A stretch of 64,000 nt of DNA from Clostridiales bacterium (GCA_003343885.1 QAKH01000079.1:85969-149968), one strand, 5' to 3'. Shown: positions 26,220 to 35,185, counted from the stretch's first letter. Program-made: numbers and translations. The notes: generated by a model from the sequence alone, not told the origin.

Positions 26220-27527
26220 ATGAAACATCCACTTGTTTATCTGCTTTTTTTGTTTTCGACAATCAACGTCTGCGGGCAGCATCCGTCTTCCGTCCGCATA
26301 TCGGGTTCGGTCGCCGACAGTCTCGATGCCGAGGGCCGCACAGCTTATCTGTTCACCTATTTCGACAATCAGGCGGCCTTCATCGATTCCTGCCGGATTT
26401 GCGGCGGGCGTTTCGTGTTGGAGGGGCGGATTCCGTTCGACGAAGTGGCGGCCGAGGTTCTCATCGAACGCGTACCGCTCTCTTCCGGCTCGATCGTCGT
26501 CCGAAGCGGCGACCGGATAGACTTCGCATTCGCGCCGCTGGGGCGGATGGGCCGTCCGGAGGTATCGGGGTCCGAATCCCAAGAGGAGCTGTGCAGCGTC
26601 CTCGGGGCTCCGGTCGTAACACTGCGCAAACGGTTGCAAGCCGAATCTCTGAATTTGTCGCCCGACGACGACCGCCGTGCAGCACTCGCAACACGTATCG
26701 ACTCCTGCTTCCGCGCCGAAGGGCTGTTGTGGCGGGAGCTGCTGCGGACCACCCGAAGCGGGTTCAATGCGGTATATGCCTGCCTCAATCTTTTGCCGGA
26801 TCTGTCGGAGAGCGAACAGACCGAGACATACGCATATATCCGTGCAAAATTCCCCGACAATGCGAATCTTTCGATGCTTACGGGAACGACTCCTTCCGGT
26901 GAACCCATACCCGCGATGACGCCCGAGAGCCGCGAGGCATTCAACCGTTATGCCTGCATCGTAGGCGATCCGCTCCCTTACCCGGACCCGGTCGAAGAAG
27001 AAGCCGGATTCGAACTCACGATAGCCCCTCCGGGTTCCGCGATTTCGGACGCGGACAACCCCACGGATGCAGACGAAGACAAACCGGCGATCCCGTATCG
27101 CTGCGGGGATACCGTCGTCAGCTTCAGTCTGCCCGACAGAGAGGGCAAGGAAACGTCGTGGCGCAGCCTGCAAACGCCTTACGTGCTGATCGATTTCTGG
27201 GCCTCGTGGTGCCTTCCGTGCCGCGAGGAGATGCCGGGGCTGCTGGCTGCGGCCCGCGATTACGAAAGAACGCTTGCGGTATACGCCGTATCCATCGACG
27301 AGAACCTGAACCGCTGGAAGCAGGCCGTAGAGGCTGACGGGAGCGGCACGGCGCTGACCCATGTAATCCTGCGCAAGGACGATCCGGACTACGACCGTCT
27401 GTTCCGAATGTTCGGTATCGAGACCATCCCGCACAACTTCCTGCTGGATGCCGACGGGAAGATCGTCGCCGTCGATCTGCGCGGCGATGCGCTGCGCTCG
27501 AAGCTCGAAGAGCTGCAACGGGAATAA
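26220..27527 (+). CDS. TlpA-like periplasmic thioredoxin with DUF4369-like N-terminus
   Basis: The protein is 435 residues. A signal peptide (VYLLFLFSTINVCGQ) precedes a beta-rich N-terminal domain of the kind found before Bacteroidetes TlpA proteins (SVRISGSVADSL... CRICGGRFVLEG). The thioredoxin domain (about 295-435) has the active site WASWCLPCREEMP and a cis-Pro at GIETIPHNFLLD. It would reduce or isomerise disulfides in the periplasm. It follows precursor 4, whose core has two cysteines, which makes a role in its folding plausible. Confidence 0.75.
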   Translation: MKHPLVYLLFLFSTINVCGQHPSSVRISGSVADSLDAEGRTAYLFTYFDNQAAFIDSCRICGGRFVLEGRIPFDEVAAEVLIERVPLSSGSIVVRSGDRIDFAFAPLGRMGRPEVSGSESQEELCSVLGAPVVTLRKRLQAESLNLSPDDDRRAALATRIDSCFRAEGLLWRELLRTTRSGFNAVYACLNLLPDLSESEQTETYAYIRAKFPDNANLSMLTGTTPSGEPIPAMTPESREAFNRYACIVGDPLPYPDPVEEEAGFELTIAPPGSAISDADNPTDADEDKPAIPYRCGDTVVSFSLPDREGKETSWRSLQTPYVLIDFWASWCLPCREEMPGLLAAARDYERTLAVYAVSIDENLNRWKQAVEADGSGTALTHVILRKDDPDYDRLFRMFGIETIPHNFLLDADGKIVAVDLRGDALRSKLEELQRE

Positions 27528-27595
27528 CGTTTCGGGAAACGCTGCCGAGGTAAAAACTCGCACCGAAACAATATTCCAAGAACCAATATAATGTT

Positions 27596-27819
27596 GAATC
27601 CGGTTTTGCCGGCCTGATTCGACGAAAAAGCCCTCCCCTGGTGGGAACAAAACCGATTGCGACAGCTCATAAGTTCAACTAAAACGCAGAAAGGCATAAG
27701 AAAATGGAATTCTTTTCCGGATCATCGGGATATGAATCGGGAAACGGCAGTTCAGGACGCCTGTCGAGATGCAAAAGTCCGGACCGAAACAGAATTCAAA
27801 ATCGACAAAAACTACGACT
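27596..27819 (+). repeat. Cassette leader repeat R5
   Basis: Hairpin A is changed to GAATCCGG...CCGGCCTGATTC but keeps TTTGCC in the loop. The 60 nt core is at 27637-27696; its first part (CCTGGTGGGAACAAAACCGA) is the most divergent copy. Hairpin C is CGGCAG/CTGTCG as in R4. The core ends 123 nt before the start codon. Confidence 0.8.
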
Positions 27820-28032
27820 ATGAAAACGAACATGAAAAATTTTGCAGCACAGCAACTGACGAAAAAACAGATGAACGAAGCCAAGGGCGGATGGCGCTGT
27901 CTTGTTGTCACCAAATGGGGCGAAGGCGATAGCCCGAACGAAGGCTATTGGATCGATGTACCTGGTAATAACGCCAACGAGGCTGCAAACAATATCAAAC
28001 GCCCGGCAGATGCGATTGGCATTGTTTGCTAA
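27820..28032 (+). CDS. RiPP precursor 5 (GG leader, terminal Cys pair)
   Basis: The 70-residue protein starts at ATG 27820; the longer reading upstream runs into the leader repeat. The leader is MKTNMKNFAAQQLTKKQMNE then AKGG. The core is WRCLVVTKWGEGDSPNEGYW through NANEAANNIKRPADAIGIVC, with one Cys three residues after GG and one as the very last residue. That suggests an end-to-end disulfide. The pattern (hydrophobic strand, PG turn, Ala/Asn helix, final strand) matches precursors 4 and 6. Confidence 0.8.
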   Translation: MKTNMKNFAAQQLTKKQMNEAKGGWRCLVVTKWGEGDSPNEGYWIDVPGNNANEAANNIKRPADAIGIVC

Positions 28033-28044
28033 ATAGAACTCGGG

Positions 28045-28077
28045 GAGTTGTTCGTCGAATTTTTTGACGAACAACTC
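28045..28077 (+). promoter_or_regulatory. Stem-loop after precursor 5
   Basis: GAGTTGTTCGTC and GACGAACAACTC form a perfect 12 bp stem with a loop of nine A/T bases, 13 nt after the precursor stop and 38 nt before the next start. Confidence 0.6.
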
Positions 28078-28114
28078 TTCCTGACAAGCCCGATGACAAT
28101 TTCAAGCAAGTTCG

Positions 28115-29011
28115 ATGACAAAATTCACTTATATAATTACCTTGTTGTCATGCCTTTCGGCTTCGGCTCAGCGTATCGTTCCGCTCTCCGAAATGAAACG
28201 CACCATGCCGGTCTATTCAGGTACTTATATCCCGAATTTCGAGAGTTTTTATTCTACTGCCGAGCGGGAGGAGATCGATGATATCGCCCTGCGTGTCATC
28301 TACGACCTCACCGTTCGGATCGATACGCTGGTGCGCCATGACAGAATCGTTGCCGAAACGGGGAGCCGCTACACAAGTTTCTACAGTCTGTACCTTCGGG
28401 AACTATCAAAGAACCATACCGACCGGAACCGAAGAACTTCTTATGAGTGGATGGACTCGTGCAGCGTACAATATTCCGCGGCACTTTACGTCGATCTCCG
28501 CCGCCGGATACTCGAAGAATGCGTGTTGTTGCCCAACATCGATAATCTGTTCCATACCTATGATGAACCGCTGCCGGCAATCGAATGGGAACTTGACGAC
28601 GCTGTTTGCGGGATTCTGGGATACCGCTGCATGAAGGCTCGGTGTTCATTCCGGGGGCGGGAATGGAGTGTTTGGTATGCCCCGGATCTTCCTGTAATTG
28701 CCGGATTCTGGAAATTCCACGGTTTGCCGGGGATGGTTTTGGCCGCCAAAGACGCTTCCGGAGAGTACAGCTTCAGGGCTATCGGCATCGAGAAGCCCGC
28801 AGAACCGATGCTTCGTTACAAGGTGCCCTCCCGCAAGATGTCGCGCGAGCGGGTGCAAAAGGCCGCTCGCACTGTCTACAACAATCCGATCGACTCGTTC
28901 TTTGCCGAGACGGGACAAAACTATTTCGTGACGCTTCAGGATGGCCAACCTCGGCTCATTACCCATGATCAATGCAGTCCGATTCCCTATAATCCGCTTG
29001 AGCTGGAGTAA
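28115..29011 (+). CDS. GLPGLI family exported protein 2
   Basis: The protein is 298 residues with an N-terminal signal (FTYIITLLSCLSASAQ). Conserved family features are present: LGYRCMKARCSFRGREWSVW, then YAPDLP and FWKFHGLPGMVLAA, with Met in place of Leu in the name motif. It is paired with precursor 5 and stands just upstream of the outer membrane barrel gene, a neighbourhood typical for GLPGLI genes. The molecular function is unknown. Confidence 0.75.
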   Translation: MTKFTYIITLLSCLSASAQRIVPLSEMKRTMPVYSGTYIPNFESFYSTAEREEIDDIALRVIYDLTVRIDTLVRHDRIVAETGSRYTSFYSLYLRELSKNHTDRNRRTSYEWMDSCSVQYSAALYVDLRRRILEECVLLPNIDNLFHTYDEPLPAIEWELDDAVCGILGYRCMKARCSFRGREWSVWYAPDLPVIAGFWKFHGLPGMVLAAKDASGEYSFRAIGIEKPAEPMLRYKVPSRKMSRERVQKAARTVYNNPIDSFFAETGQNYFVTLQDGQPRLITHDQCSPIPYNPLELE

Positions 29012-29060
29012 AAATATACTTGTTAAGCATTTGCCCCCCCCAAAAAAATCCACCTTTGCC

Positions 29061-31712
29061 ATGCGTACACTCCCGATACTTTTTGTTGCCTTGCTGCTCC
29101 TCGGAACCGCCGAAAATCTCCGGGCTCAGGAGCGAATAATCATCAGCGGTACACTCCGCGATGCGGCGACGTCGCGTCCGGTGGAGAGTGCGAACGTGCT
29201 GTTGCAGGACACGGCCCGGCGTGCCGTGTACAATTATGCCATCACGGGCGACGACGGCGTCTACCGGCTCGAATATCGGGGCGATGCCGACTCGCTGGCG
29301 GTGGCGGTTACGGGATTCAACATCCATGAAGAGGTGCGTTTCGTCGCGGCACGGACGCAGCGGGTGGATTTCGCAGTCAGGGAAAACCCGACCGAAATTC
29401 GCGAAGTGATAGTCAGGGCTCCGGCCGTTACGCGCCGTCGGGATACGCTGACCTACACGGTGGCCAAATATGCCGACGTGACGGACCGCTCGATCGGGGA
29501 CGTGCTGCGGAAGATGCCGGGCATCGAGGTGGCGAAGTCGGGCGAGGTCAAATACAACGGCAAGGCGATCAACAAATTCTACATCGAGGGTCTGGACATG
29601 CTCGAAGGGCGCTACGGCATCGCGACGAACAACGTGCGGGCACAGGACATCGCCTCGGTCGAGGTCTACGAGAACCACCAGCCGATCAAGGCGCTCAAGG
29701 ACCTCGTCGCCTCGAACCAAGCGGCCCTGAATCTCAAGCTCAAGAAAGAGGCCAGGGGGACGTGGAACTCCACGCTCCAACTGGGCGCGGGCTACAAGCC
29801 GTGGATGTGGAACGCCGAGGCGACGGCGATGTACTTCGGCCGCAATTTCCAGACGATTGACACCTACAAGACCAACAACACGGGCGACGACGTCTCGCGC
29901 GAATTGACGAGTTTCTACGACGGTCTGGACGCCACCTCGTCGCTCTTGGGCATACACCGTCCGACCGAGCCTTCGCTCGACAAGGAACGGTACCTCGACA
30001 ACGAGATCCATACCGTCTCGACGAACGCCATCGTCAAATTGCGCAAGGATCTCGAACTGACGGCCAACGCCCATTACATCCACGATTTCCAGACCTCGGA
30101 GGGCGGGTCCATAACAACCTACTACCTGCCCGATGCCGTACCGCTCGTGATCGAGGAACAGACCTTTGCCGACCGCCGCACCGACCGCACGGAGGTGAAC
30201 CTGCAGCTGCGCTCGAACACCGAGCGACACTACCTTCAGGAGAAGCTGACCTTCGGCGGTCAGTGGGACACCGACTACGGGCGGGTAGTGAACGACGGCG
30301 AGCGGGTCGACCAGCGCTTCCGGCTTCCGAAGATCACGCTGCGGAACCTCTTCACCGGCGTGCGGCGCTGGAGCCGCTGGGCGGTGAACTTCCGCTCGGA
30401 GACCGACTACACGACGCAACCGACGTCGCTGCGCATCCGCCCGATGCTCTACCCGGAAGTCTTCGACGCCCCGGCGGATTATCCCGATGCGCTCCAGACG
30501 CTCGACAGCCGGCGCTTCCGCACCCGTAACTCGGCCTTTACCTCCTATATCGTGGGGCGGTGGAATTTCACGCTCAATGCGGCGCTCAACGCGCAGGCGG
30601 AGCGTATGGAATCGGCACTCTCGGCCATGAACGCCGCGGGCGCAACCCTCCCGGCGCCCGACACCCTGCGCAACGACATCTACTGGCGGCGTCTGGACTT
30701 CGTCGCGGGGCCGAGCGTCGGCTACCATATCGGCGACCGCTTCTCGGCGACCCTCTATGTGCCGCTGGACTTCATGTCGCTGCGTACCGAAGACCGCAAT
30801 CTCGGCCGGACCGTTACGGACAACCGCCTGCTCATCACCCCATCGCTGTCGCTGCAGTCGAACCTCACCTACAACCTCAAGTTCTCGGCCCGGGCATCGT
30901 ACAACGAGCTGATCGGCGGACTGTACGACACTTACAGCGGCTACATCCTCTCCGACTACCGGATGATCGCCAGCAAGGAGGGCGACATCAGCCGCACGCG
31001 CATGCAGAACTATACGGCGTCGCTCACCTACGGCAATGCCATCCGCGCACTGTTCGGTTCGATCGACGCATCCTACTATCGCTCCGAGCGCAACCTTATC
31101 TACGGCACGACATACGAAGGGTCGTTGAGCCGCATCGAGGCCATTGCGATGGACAACAGCTCGGACGGCTTCAGCGTCAGCGGCAAGATCAGCAAGCGTT
31201 TCGACGGCATCTCGACGACGGCGAACCTCTCGGGAGGGTTCTCGCGCTCGTGGAGCGAGGTGCTGCGGCAGGGGGTGCTGATGCCGACCCGCTACGACAT
31301 GGCCTCGGCCGGGCTGGGCTTCAATACGCAGTTCACGAATGCCGTGCGGATGGATTATACGGCGGAATACCGACGCAGCATGAGCCGGATCGACGGTGCG
31401 GCGCTCGATCCGATCGACGTGCTGCGGCAGGATGTCGCGGTGAACTTCATCATCCGCAAGCGTTGGATCTGCCGCCTCGGAGGCGAACACTATTACAATG
31501 CCGCAATCGGCGGGACGGACCGGCACATGTTTTTCCTCGACGCCTCGCTCACATGGAAAACCGAGCGCATGGAGTACGGCATCGAAGCCCGGAACCTGCT
31601 GGACTGCGGTGCGTTCCGCTCTGCTTTCCAGTCCGATATTACGGATTACGTATATTCCTACCGTCTGCGACCTGCATCGGTGATGTTCACGATCAAGTTC
31701 AGTTTGAGATAA
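29061..31712 (+). CDS. TonB-dependent receptor-like outer membrane barrel with CarboxypepD-reg domain
   Basis: The protein is 883 residues from ATG 29061, with signal peptide MRTLPILFVALLLLGTAENL. An N-terminal carboxypeptidase regulatory-like domain follows (IIISGTLRDAATSRPVESAN...). Next is a plug-like region (VGDVLRKMPGIEV type, here GDVLRKMPGIEVAKSGEVKY). The rest is a long barrel rich in alternating aromatic strands, ending IKFSLR. It belongs with the SusC/TonB-like outer membrane beta-barrel families that import ligands or handle exported peptides. It is GC-rich and follows a GLPGLI gene, a common pairing. No TonB box is obvious, so the energy source is uncertain. Confidence 0.7.
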   Translation: MRTLPILFVALLLLGTAENLRAQERIIISGTLRDAATSRPVESANVLLQDTARRAVYNYAITGDDGVYRLEYRGDADSLAVAVTGFNIHEEVRFVAARTQRVDFAVRENPTEIREVIVRAPAVTRRRDTLTYTVAKYADVTDRSIGDVLRKMPGIEVAKSGEVKYNGKAINKFYIEGLDMLEGRYGIATNNVRAQDIASVEVYENHQPIKALKDLVASNQAALNLKLKKEARGTWNSTLQLGAGYKPWMWNAEATAMYFGRNFQTIDTYKTNNTGDDVSRELTSFYDGLDATSSLLGIHRPTEPSLDKERYLDNEIHTVSTNAIVKLRKDLELTANAHYIHDFQTSEGGSITTYYLPDAVPLVIEEQTFADRRTDRTEVNLQLRSNTERHYLQEKLTFGGQWDTDYGRVVNDGERVDQRFRLPKITLRNLFTGVRRWSRWAVNFRSETDYTTQPTSLRIRPMLYPEVFDAPADYPDALQTLDSRRFRTRNSAFTSYIVGRWNFTLNAALNAQAERMESALSAMNAAGATLPAPDTLRNDIYWRRLDFVAGPSVGYHIGDRFSATLYVPLDFMSLRTEDRNLGRTVTDNRLLITPSLSLQSNLTYNLKFSARASYNELIGGLYDTYSGYILSDYRMIASKEGDISRTRMQNYTASLTYGNAIRALFGSIDASYYRSERNLIYGTTYEGSLSRIEAIAMDNSSDGFSVSGKISKRFDGISTTANLSGGFSRSWSEVLRQGVLMPTRYDMASAGLGFNTQFTNAVRMDYTAEYRRSMSRIDGAALDPIDVLRQDVAVNFIIRKRWICRLGGEHYYNAAIGGTDRHMFFLDASLTWKTERMEYGIEARNLLDCGAFRSAFQSDITDYVYSYRLRPASVMFTIKFSLR

Positions 31713-31722
31713 GCGATATAAA

Positions 31723-33267
31723 ATGAATATGAATCGTACCATACCGTCTTTGCTGCATCTTTTTCTGCGAAAGCTGTGCATGCGCATCGACCTGCTTCGG
31801 ATTCGGGAGGCGTATGCCGACCATCCTCTGCCGCGCAGCATCCGGTCGCTCAGCGACACGCTGGATGAGTTGCATGTACCCAACATGGTATGCCGACTGG
31901 AGTTCGGGCAGCTCTTCGAGATCGAGGGTCCGTTTGTCGTCAAGGCAGGAGAGGAGGAATATCCTTTCTTTCTGGTAGAATCGCTCGACCGCGAGCGGCA
32001 GGTGATCGGTCTGCGCACGGTTGCGGGCCGGCGTCTCGAAGTTCCGTTCGATAGCTTCCGCGCACTATGGGACGGCACGGTGCTCTTGGCTGAAAGAGGC
32101 GAAGAGACGAAAGAGACCTCCGTACCGGTATATTGGATCAGGCAGGGGTTGGCGTTTCTCGACCGGTCATGGGGCTATTGGCTCGTCGGGCTGTGTGCCG
32201 TGCTGCCGTCGGTCATCGCGCTGCGTTCGCCCGACCTTGCGGATTCCCGTTTCTTAGTAAAAACGGCGGGCGTCGTCGTTTCGCTCGTGGCCATCGTCAA
32301 AGCCTCGTTCGACCCGCATCTTGTGCAGCGGTTCTGCCGTCTCGGGAAACATTCGGATTGCAATGCGGTTTTCCGTTCGGCCGGGGCGAAGCTCTTCGGA
32401 TGGATCTCGCTCGGCGAATTGTCGTTGACTTATTTTGTCGCATCGCTCGTATGGGGCGTATTCGTAGCGACGAATCCCGCGTCTGTATTCCTCGGGCTCG
32501 ACATATTGGCATTGCCGTTCGTCGGCTATTCGCTGATTTGGCAAATCCGCCGGAGACAGTGGTGTACGCTGTGTCTTGCGATCGATGCCATCCTACTGAC
32601 CGATTTCGGGGCGGAATTGCTTCTTCAGAATACTGCGACAGCAGCCAGTCGGCCGTTCCTGCTTTTCGACTGGCTGACTTTCGGTGTGTGTTTCGCTATC
32701 GCAATGCTGGCTATACGGCGCATCGTCGTGACGGTAGAAGTCGCGGCGAAATATCCCCGCGAAAAGTATGCACGAGAGCGTTTGTTGTGCGACCCGGACC
32801 TCTTTTGGCAGTTGCTCGCCCGTCAGAACGAGGAGCCGGTTCACAGCGATGCCGCGTCTCCGACAAGCAATTTCGTCGAGGCCGAACATACCATAACGGT
32901 CGTAATGAATCCTTCTTGCCCGAAATGCGCCCGGGTCCACCGGGCATTCCGTGGATTGGAAGATTATCGTATCGACTTGATATTTATCGTGAACGAAGGA
33001 GACAAGAGTTCCTTCGATGCGGCAGTGCGGATGATTTCATCGGGGATTGTGAACGAATGGCCCCGAACCGACCGGATCATCGGCGAATGGTTCGACCGGA
33101 GAGTATTGCCGGATTGGCTCGGAATACATCCGTTAGCGGAGGCGGATTTACGGGAGCAGATGGAATACTGCCGCAAGATCGGCATTACGGGAACTCCGAC
33201 GGTACTTATAGACAACCGACGTTTGCCGGACGTGTATGACGTCGAAGATTTGAAAATATTATTATGA
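31723..33267 (+). CDS. C39-like / VKOR / thioredoxin fusion (disulfide-forming membrane protein)
   Basis: The protein is 514 residues with three parts. Residues about 20-125 resemble a C39 peptidase fold without the catalytic Cys (LPRSIRSLSDTLDELHVPN, PFFLVESLD). The middle, about 145-310, has four to five membrane segments. It carries the VKOR cysteines, FCRLGKHSDCN in a loop and CTLC in the membrane. The C-terminal thioredoxin domain has CPKC in MNPSCPKCARVH and cis-Pro in GITGTPTVLID. Such fusions oxidise periplasmic thiols, passing electrons to quinone. Its place among precursors with Cys pairs suggests it forms their disulfides. Confidence 0.8.
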   Translation: MNMNRTIPSLLHLFLRKLCMRIDLLRIREAYADHPLPRSIRSLSDTLDELHVPNMVCRLEFGQLFEIEGPFVVKAGEEEYPFFLVESLDRERQVIGLRTVAGRRLEVPFDSFRALWDGTVLLAERGEETKETSVPVYWIRQGLAFLDRSWGYWLVGLCAVLPSVIALRSPDLADSRFLVKTAGVVVSLVAIVKASFDPHLVQRFCRLGKHSDCNAVFRSAGAKLFGWISLGELSLTYFVASLVWGVFVATNPASVFLGLDILALPFVGYSLIWQIRRRQWCTLCLAIDAILLTDFGAELLLQNTATAASRPFLLFDWLTFGVCFAIAMLAIRRIVVTVEVAAKYPREKYARERLLCDPDLFWQLLARQNEEPVHSDAASPTSNFVEAEHTITVVMNPSCPKCARVHRAFRGLEDYRIDLIFIVNEGDKSSFDAAVRMISSGIVNEWPRTDRIIGEWFDRRVLPDWLGIHPLAEADLREQMEYCRKIGITGTPTVLIDNRRLPDVYDVEDLKILL

Positions 33268-33284
33268 CAGAGGTCTTATCATGT

Positions 33285-33503
33285 CCCGAAGTCCTGCCCG
33301 CTCCGGGATATGAAAAACCTTCCCGCGAAAAAGAAAAACCGAGTGTGACAGCTCATAAGTTCAACTAAAATGCAGAAAGGCACCGCAAAAGTAACATTAT
33401 TTTCCGGATTAACGGAATGTTATCCGGGAAACGACGGTTATAGGACATCCGTCGAAACGAAAAAGTCTGGAAACTTTTTGTTTCATACTCAAAAACTACA
33501 ATT
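33285..33503 (+). repeat. Cassette leader repeat R6
   Basis: Hairpin A has stem CCCG/CGGG around a TCCTGCCC loop. The 60 nt core is at 33323-33382 (CCGCGAAAAAGAAAAACCGA to AGAAAGGCA). Hairpin B is TTTTCCGG/CCGGGAAA and hairpin C CGACGG/CCGTCG is identical to R1. The start codon follows 121 nt after the core. Confidence 0.8.
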
Positions 33504-33722
33504 ATGAGAACCATGAAAAATTTTGCTGCACAGCAGCTCTCGATGCAGCAGATGATGCAAATCCTCGGAGGAAAGTATCAAGTCAGTGTTTATGCAGCAG
33601 ATGGACGTTTCCTCAATCGTATTACCGTTGACGGTGTGAGCAGTTCCCGCGAAGCTGCAGAATTGGTGCTTTCTCTCTATGGGCCGGGACATTATGCGAT
33701 TGCCGGTCGTATAGTAGAATAG
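33504..33722 (+). CDS. RiPP precursor 6 (GG leader, no cysteine)
   Basis: The 72-residue protein has leader MRTMKNFAAQQLSMQQMMQI then LGG. The core KYQVSVYAADGRFLNRITVD, GVSSSREAAELVLSLYGPGH, YAIAGRIVE has no Cys. The strand-turn-helix-strand pattern parallels precursors 4 and 5, but the cysteine pair is missing, so any product must differ in its cross-links. It might be an unmodified bacteriocin-like peptide. Confidence 0.75.
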   Translation: MRTMKNFAAQQLSMQQMMQILGGKYQVSVYAADGRFLNRITVDGVSSSREAAELVLSLYGPGHYAIAGRIVE

Positions 33723-33732
33723 TTCGTATCAA

Positions 33733-33767
33733 GGTTTAAGGCAACTTTTCATTGGTTGCCTTAAACC
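33733..33767 (+). promoter_or_regulatory. Stem-loop after precursor 6
   Basis: GGTTTAAGGCAAC and GTTGCCTTAAACC form a perfect 13 bp stem with a 9 nt loop, 11 nt after the precursor stop and 28 nt before the GLPGLI gene. Confidence 0.6.
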
Positions 33768-33795
33768 GATTTGCTCTTGTTCAATATCTATTCCA

Positions 33796-34668
33796 ATGAA
33801 ACAGTTTATCTTAATCGTATTCTTAATCCATGCGGGACTCTCATCTGCCCAAGACCGGTTTTTCTATCTCGGGCAGCCGTATATCTACAAGGATTCAGTG
33901 TTGCTCGATCAAAGTCGGTTGAATCTGATCTATCGGCACGAATTCCGTGTCGACACATCCGCTTCGCCGATGTGGAGTAATGTGAAGATGCAGGTCGGAC
34001 GGAAGGTCGTCAAGCAGACCGACCTGCATGTCTATTTTACGAATCTATGGCGTAAAATCTCGGAGGAGACTCCCGGCATCGTGCCGGATCGAGAGCAGGC
34101 GGAGTTGATATCGAACGGGAATTGCAATCATCCATATTTTGCAGAAATGACGATGTTCCCATCCGAGAACGCACTACGGATTACGTGCTGCAATTACCTT
34201 CTGGGAAGCCACTCCGGTCCGTTTGTCTATGACGAATCCATCCCGGAGATGGAATGGCAACTGCTCGACGGTGCAGACAGCGTGGCCGGTTATGCGTGCA
34301 AAATCGCCCAGACCCACTTTCGGGGAAGGGTTTGGAAAGCGTGGTATACGCTACAAATTCCTATCCCTACAGGTCCGTGGAAACTACACGGATTGCCGGG
34401 AATCATTCTACGCGCTGTCGATCAAACAGGAACCTACTCTTTTGAGTGTATCGGAATCGAAACTGACCCGCAGTCGATATACGAGTATGTCCCGATGAGG
34501 TCGACGGCCGTAACGCGCACTCAATATCTGCGCTACGAGCGCAGGTATCATGAAGACCCGCAAAGCGTGCGGGGCGATGCTGCCGATATTTTCAAACTGG
34601 GACAAGACGGTGTAACGAATATCGATACCGATTGGCAAATCCCGTATTATCCGATAGAATTTGAATAA
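33796..34668 (+). CDS. GLPGLI family exported protein 3
   Basis: The protein is 290 residues with signal peptide MKQFILIVFLIHAGLSSAQ. The family core is VAGYACKIAQTHFRGRVWKA, WYTLQIPIPTGPWKLHGLPG and then IILRA (GLPGII variant). It is paired with precursor 6. Extra cysteines (CNHPYF, TCCNYL) occur in its middle part. It is the last cassette partner before a rearranged region. Confidence 0.75.
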   Translation: MKQFILIVFLIHAGLSSAQDRFFYLGQPYIYKDSVLLDQSRLNLIYRHEFRVDTSASPMWSNVKMQVGRKVVKQTDLHVYFTNLWRKISEETPGIVPDREQAELISNGNCNHPYFAEMTMFPSENALRITCCNYLLGSHSGPFVYDESIPEMEWQLLDGADSVAGYACKIAQTHFRGRVWKAWYTLQIPIPTGPWKLHGLPGIILRAVDQTGTYSFECIGIETDPQSIYEYVPMRSTAVTRTQYLRYERRYHEDPQSVRGDAADIFKLGQDGVTNIDTDWQIPYYPIEFE

Positions 34669-34679
34669 AAGATAAATTT

Positions 34680-34769
34680 ATACCATTTCCCCACTACACC
34701 CAACTCGGTGTCATGGATTGCTGCCTGACGTCGCTGCGGATCGTCGCGCAGTTCTACGGCCGGCACTAA
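34680..34769 (+). pseudogene. Remnant of a C39-peptidase exporter gene (5' end only)
   Basis: The frame reads PFPHYTQLGVMDCCLTSLRI then VAQFYGRH and stops. It matches the start of the intact exporter at 35439, including the catalytic Cys region. At DNA level 39 nt in a row are identical (34726-34764 region). Only about 90 nt remain; what follows is unrelated. This is debris of a duplicated exporter, left by deletion or recombination. Confidence 0.75.
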
Positions 34770-35185
34770 GAGATTTCTGAACGCGTGAGAAGATAGACGA
34801 TCTGAGCCTTCGGGTTGGTTATAACTTCAGCTATCTAAGCCGATACTGTTTAGGGGTTCAGTTATTCTGAGCCCTTTATCTTGAGAATAGGTAGACAAAT
34901 GCACTTCCTTGGAAAAGGTATTTTGATTCACCTCTACATCATTTCTGTTGTATGTATTTTTTGTATATCAATATAATTATTTAATTTTAATTCAAAACAC
35001 ATTTAGGTTTGCCAATAAATTCATTAAGGCAATAAATATATATTTATCAGGTGATTACATTGTGCAAATCGCAAGATGTGTAATTTTTATAGGCAAATAT
35101 AGTATATCTAAAATTATTTTTGTATATTCGTTCTCAGATACTATTTATAGTTAATGATGAGCCATAATATTCACGTACCCCATTG
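34770..35185. other. Non-coding, AT-rich rearranged interval
   Basis: No gene is visible. The sequence between the exporter remnant and the esterase-like remnant is AT-rich from about 34900. A possible promoter-like element (TTTTTGTATATTCG near 35118) lies within it. It may hold mobile-element debris, but no terminal repeats or transposase fragments are recognisable. Confidence 0.4.

Noticed and set aside
28959..32078. A 1,039-codon open frame on the minus strand across the outer membrane barrel gene
   Set aside because: It is an antisense shadow: GC-rich third positions of the plus-strand gene keep it open, and its translation is low-complexity Arg/Val/His-rich with no domain pattern.
20643..33503. 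The six leader repeats as a CRISPR array
   Set aside because: Repeats are more than 1 kb apart with full genes between them and no short spacers or cas genes.
20643..33503. Leader repeats as insertion sequences or MITEs
   Set aside because: No terminal inverted repeats bounding the whole unit, no target duplications seen, and constant placement before one gene type favours a leader role.
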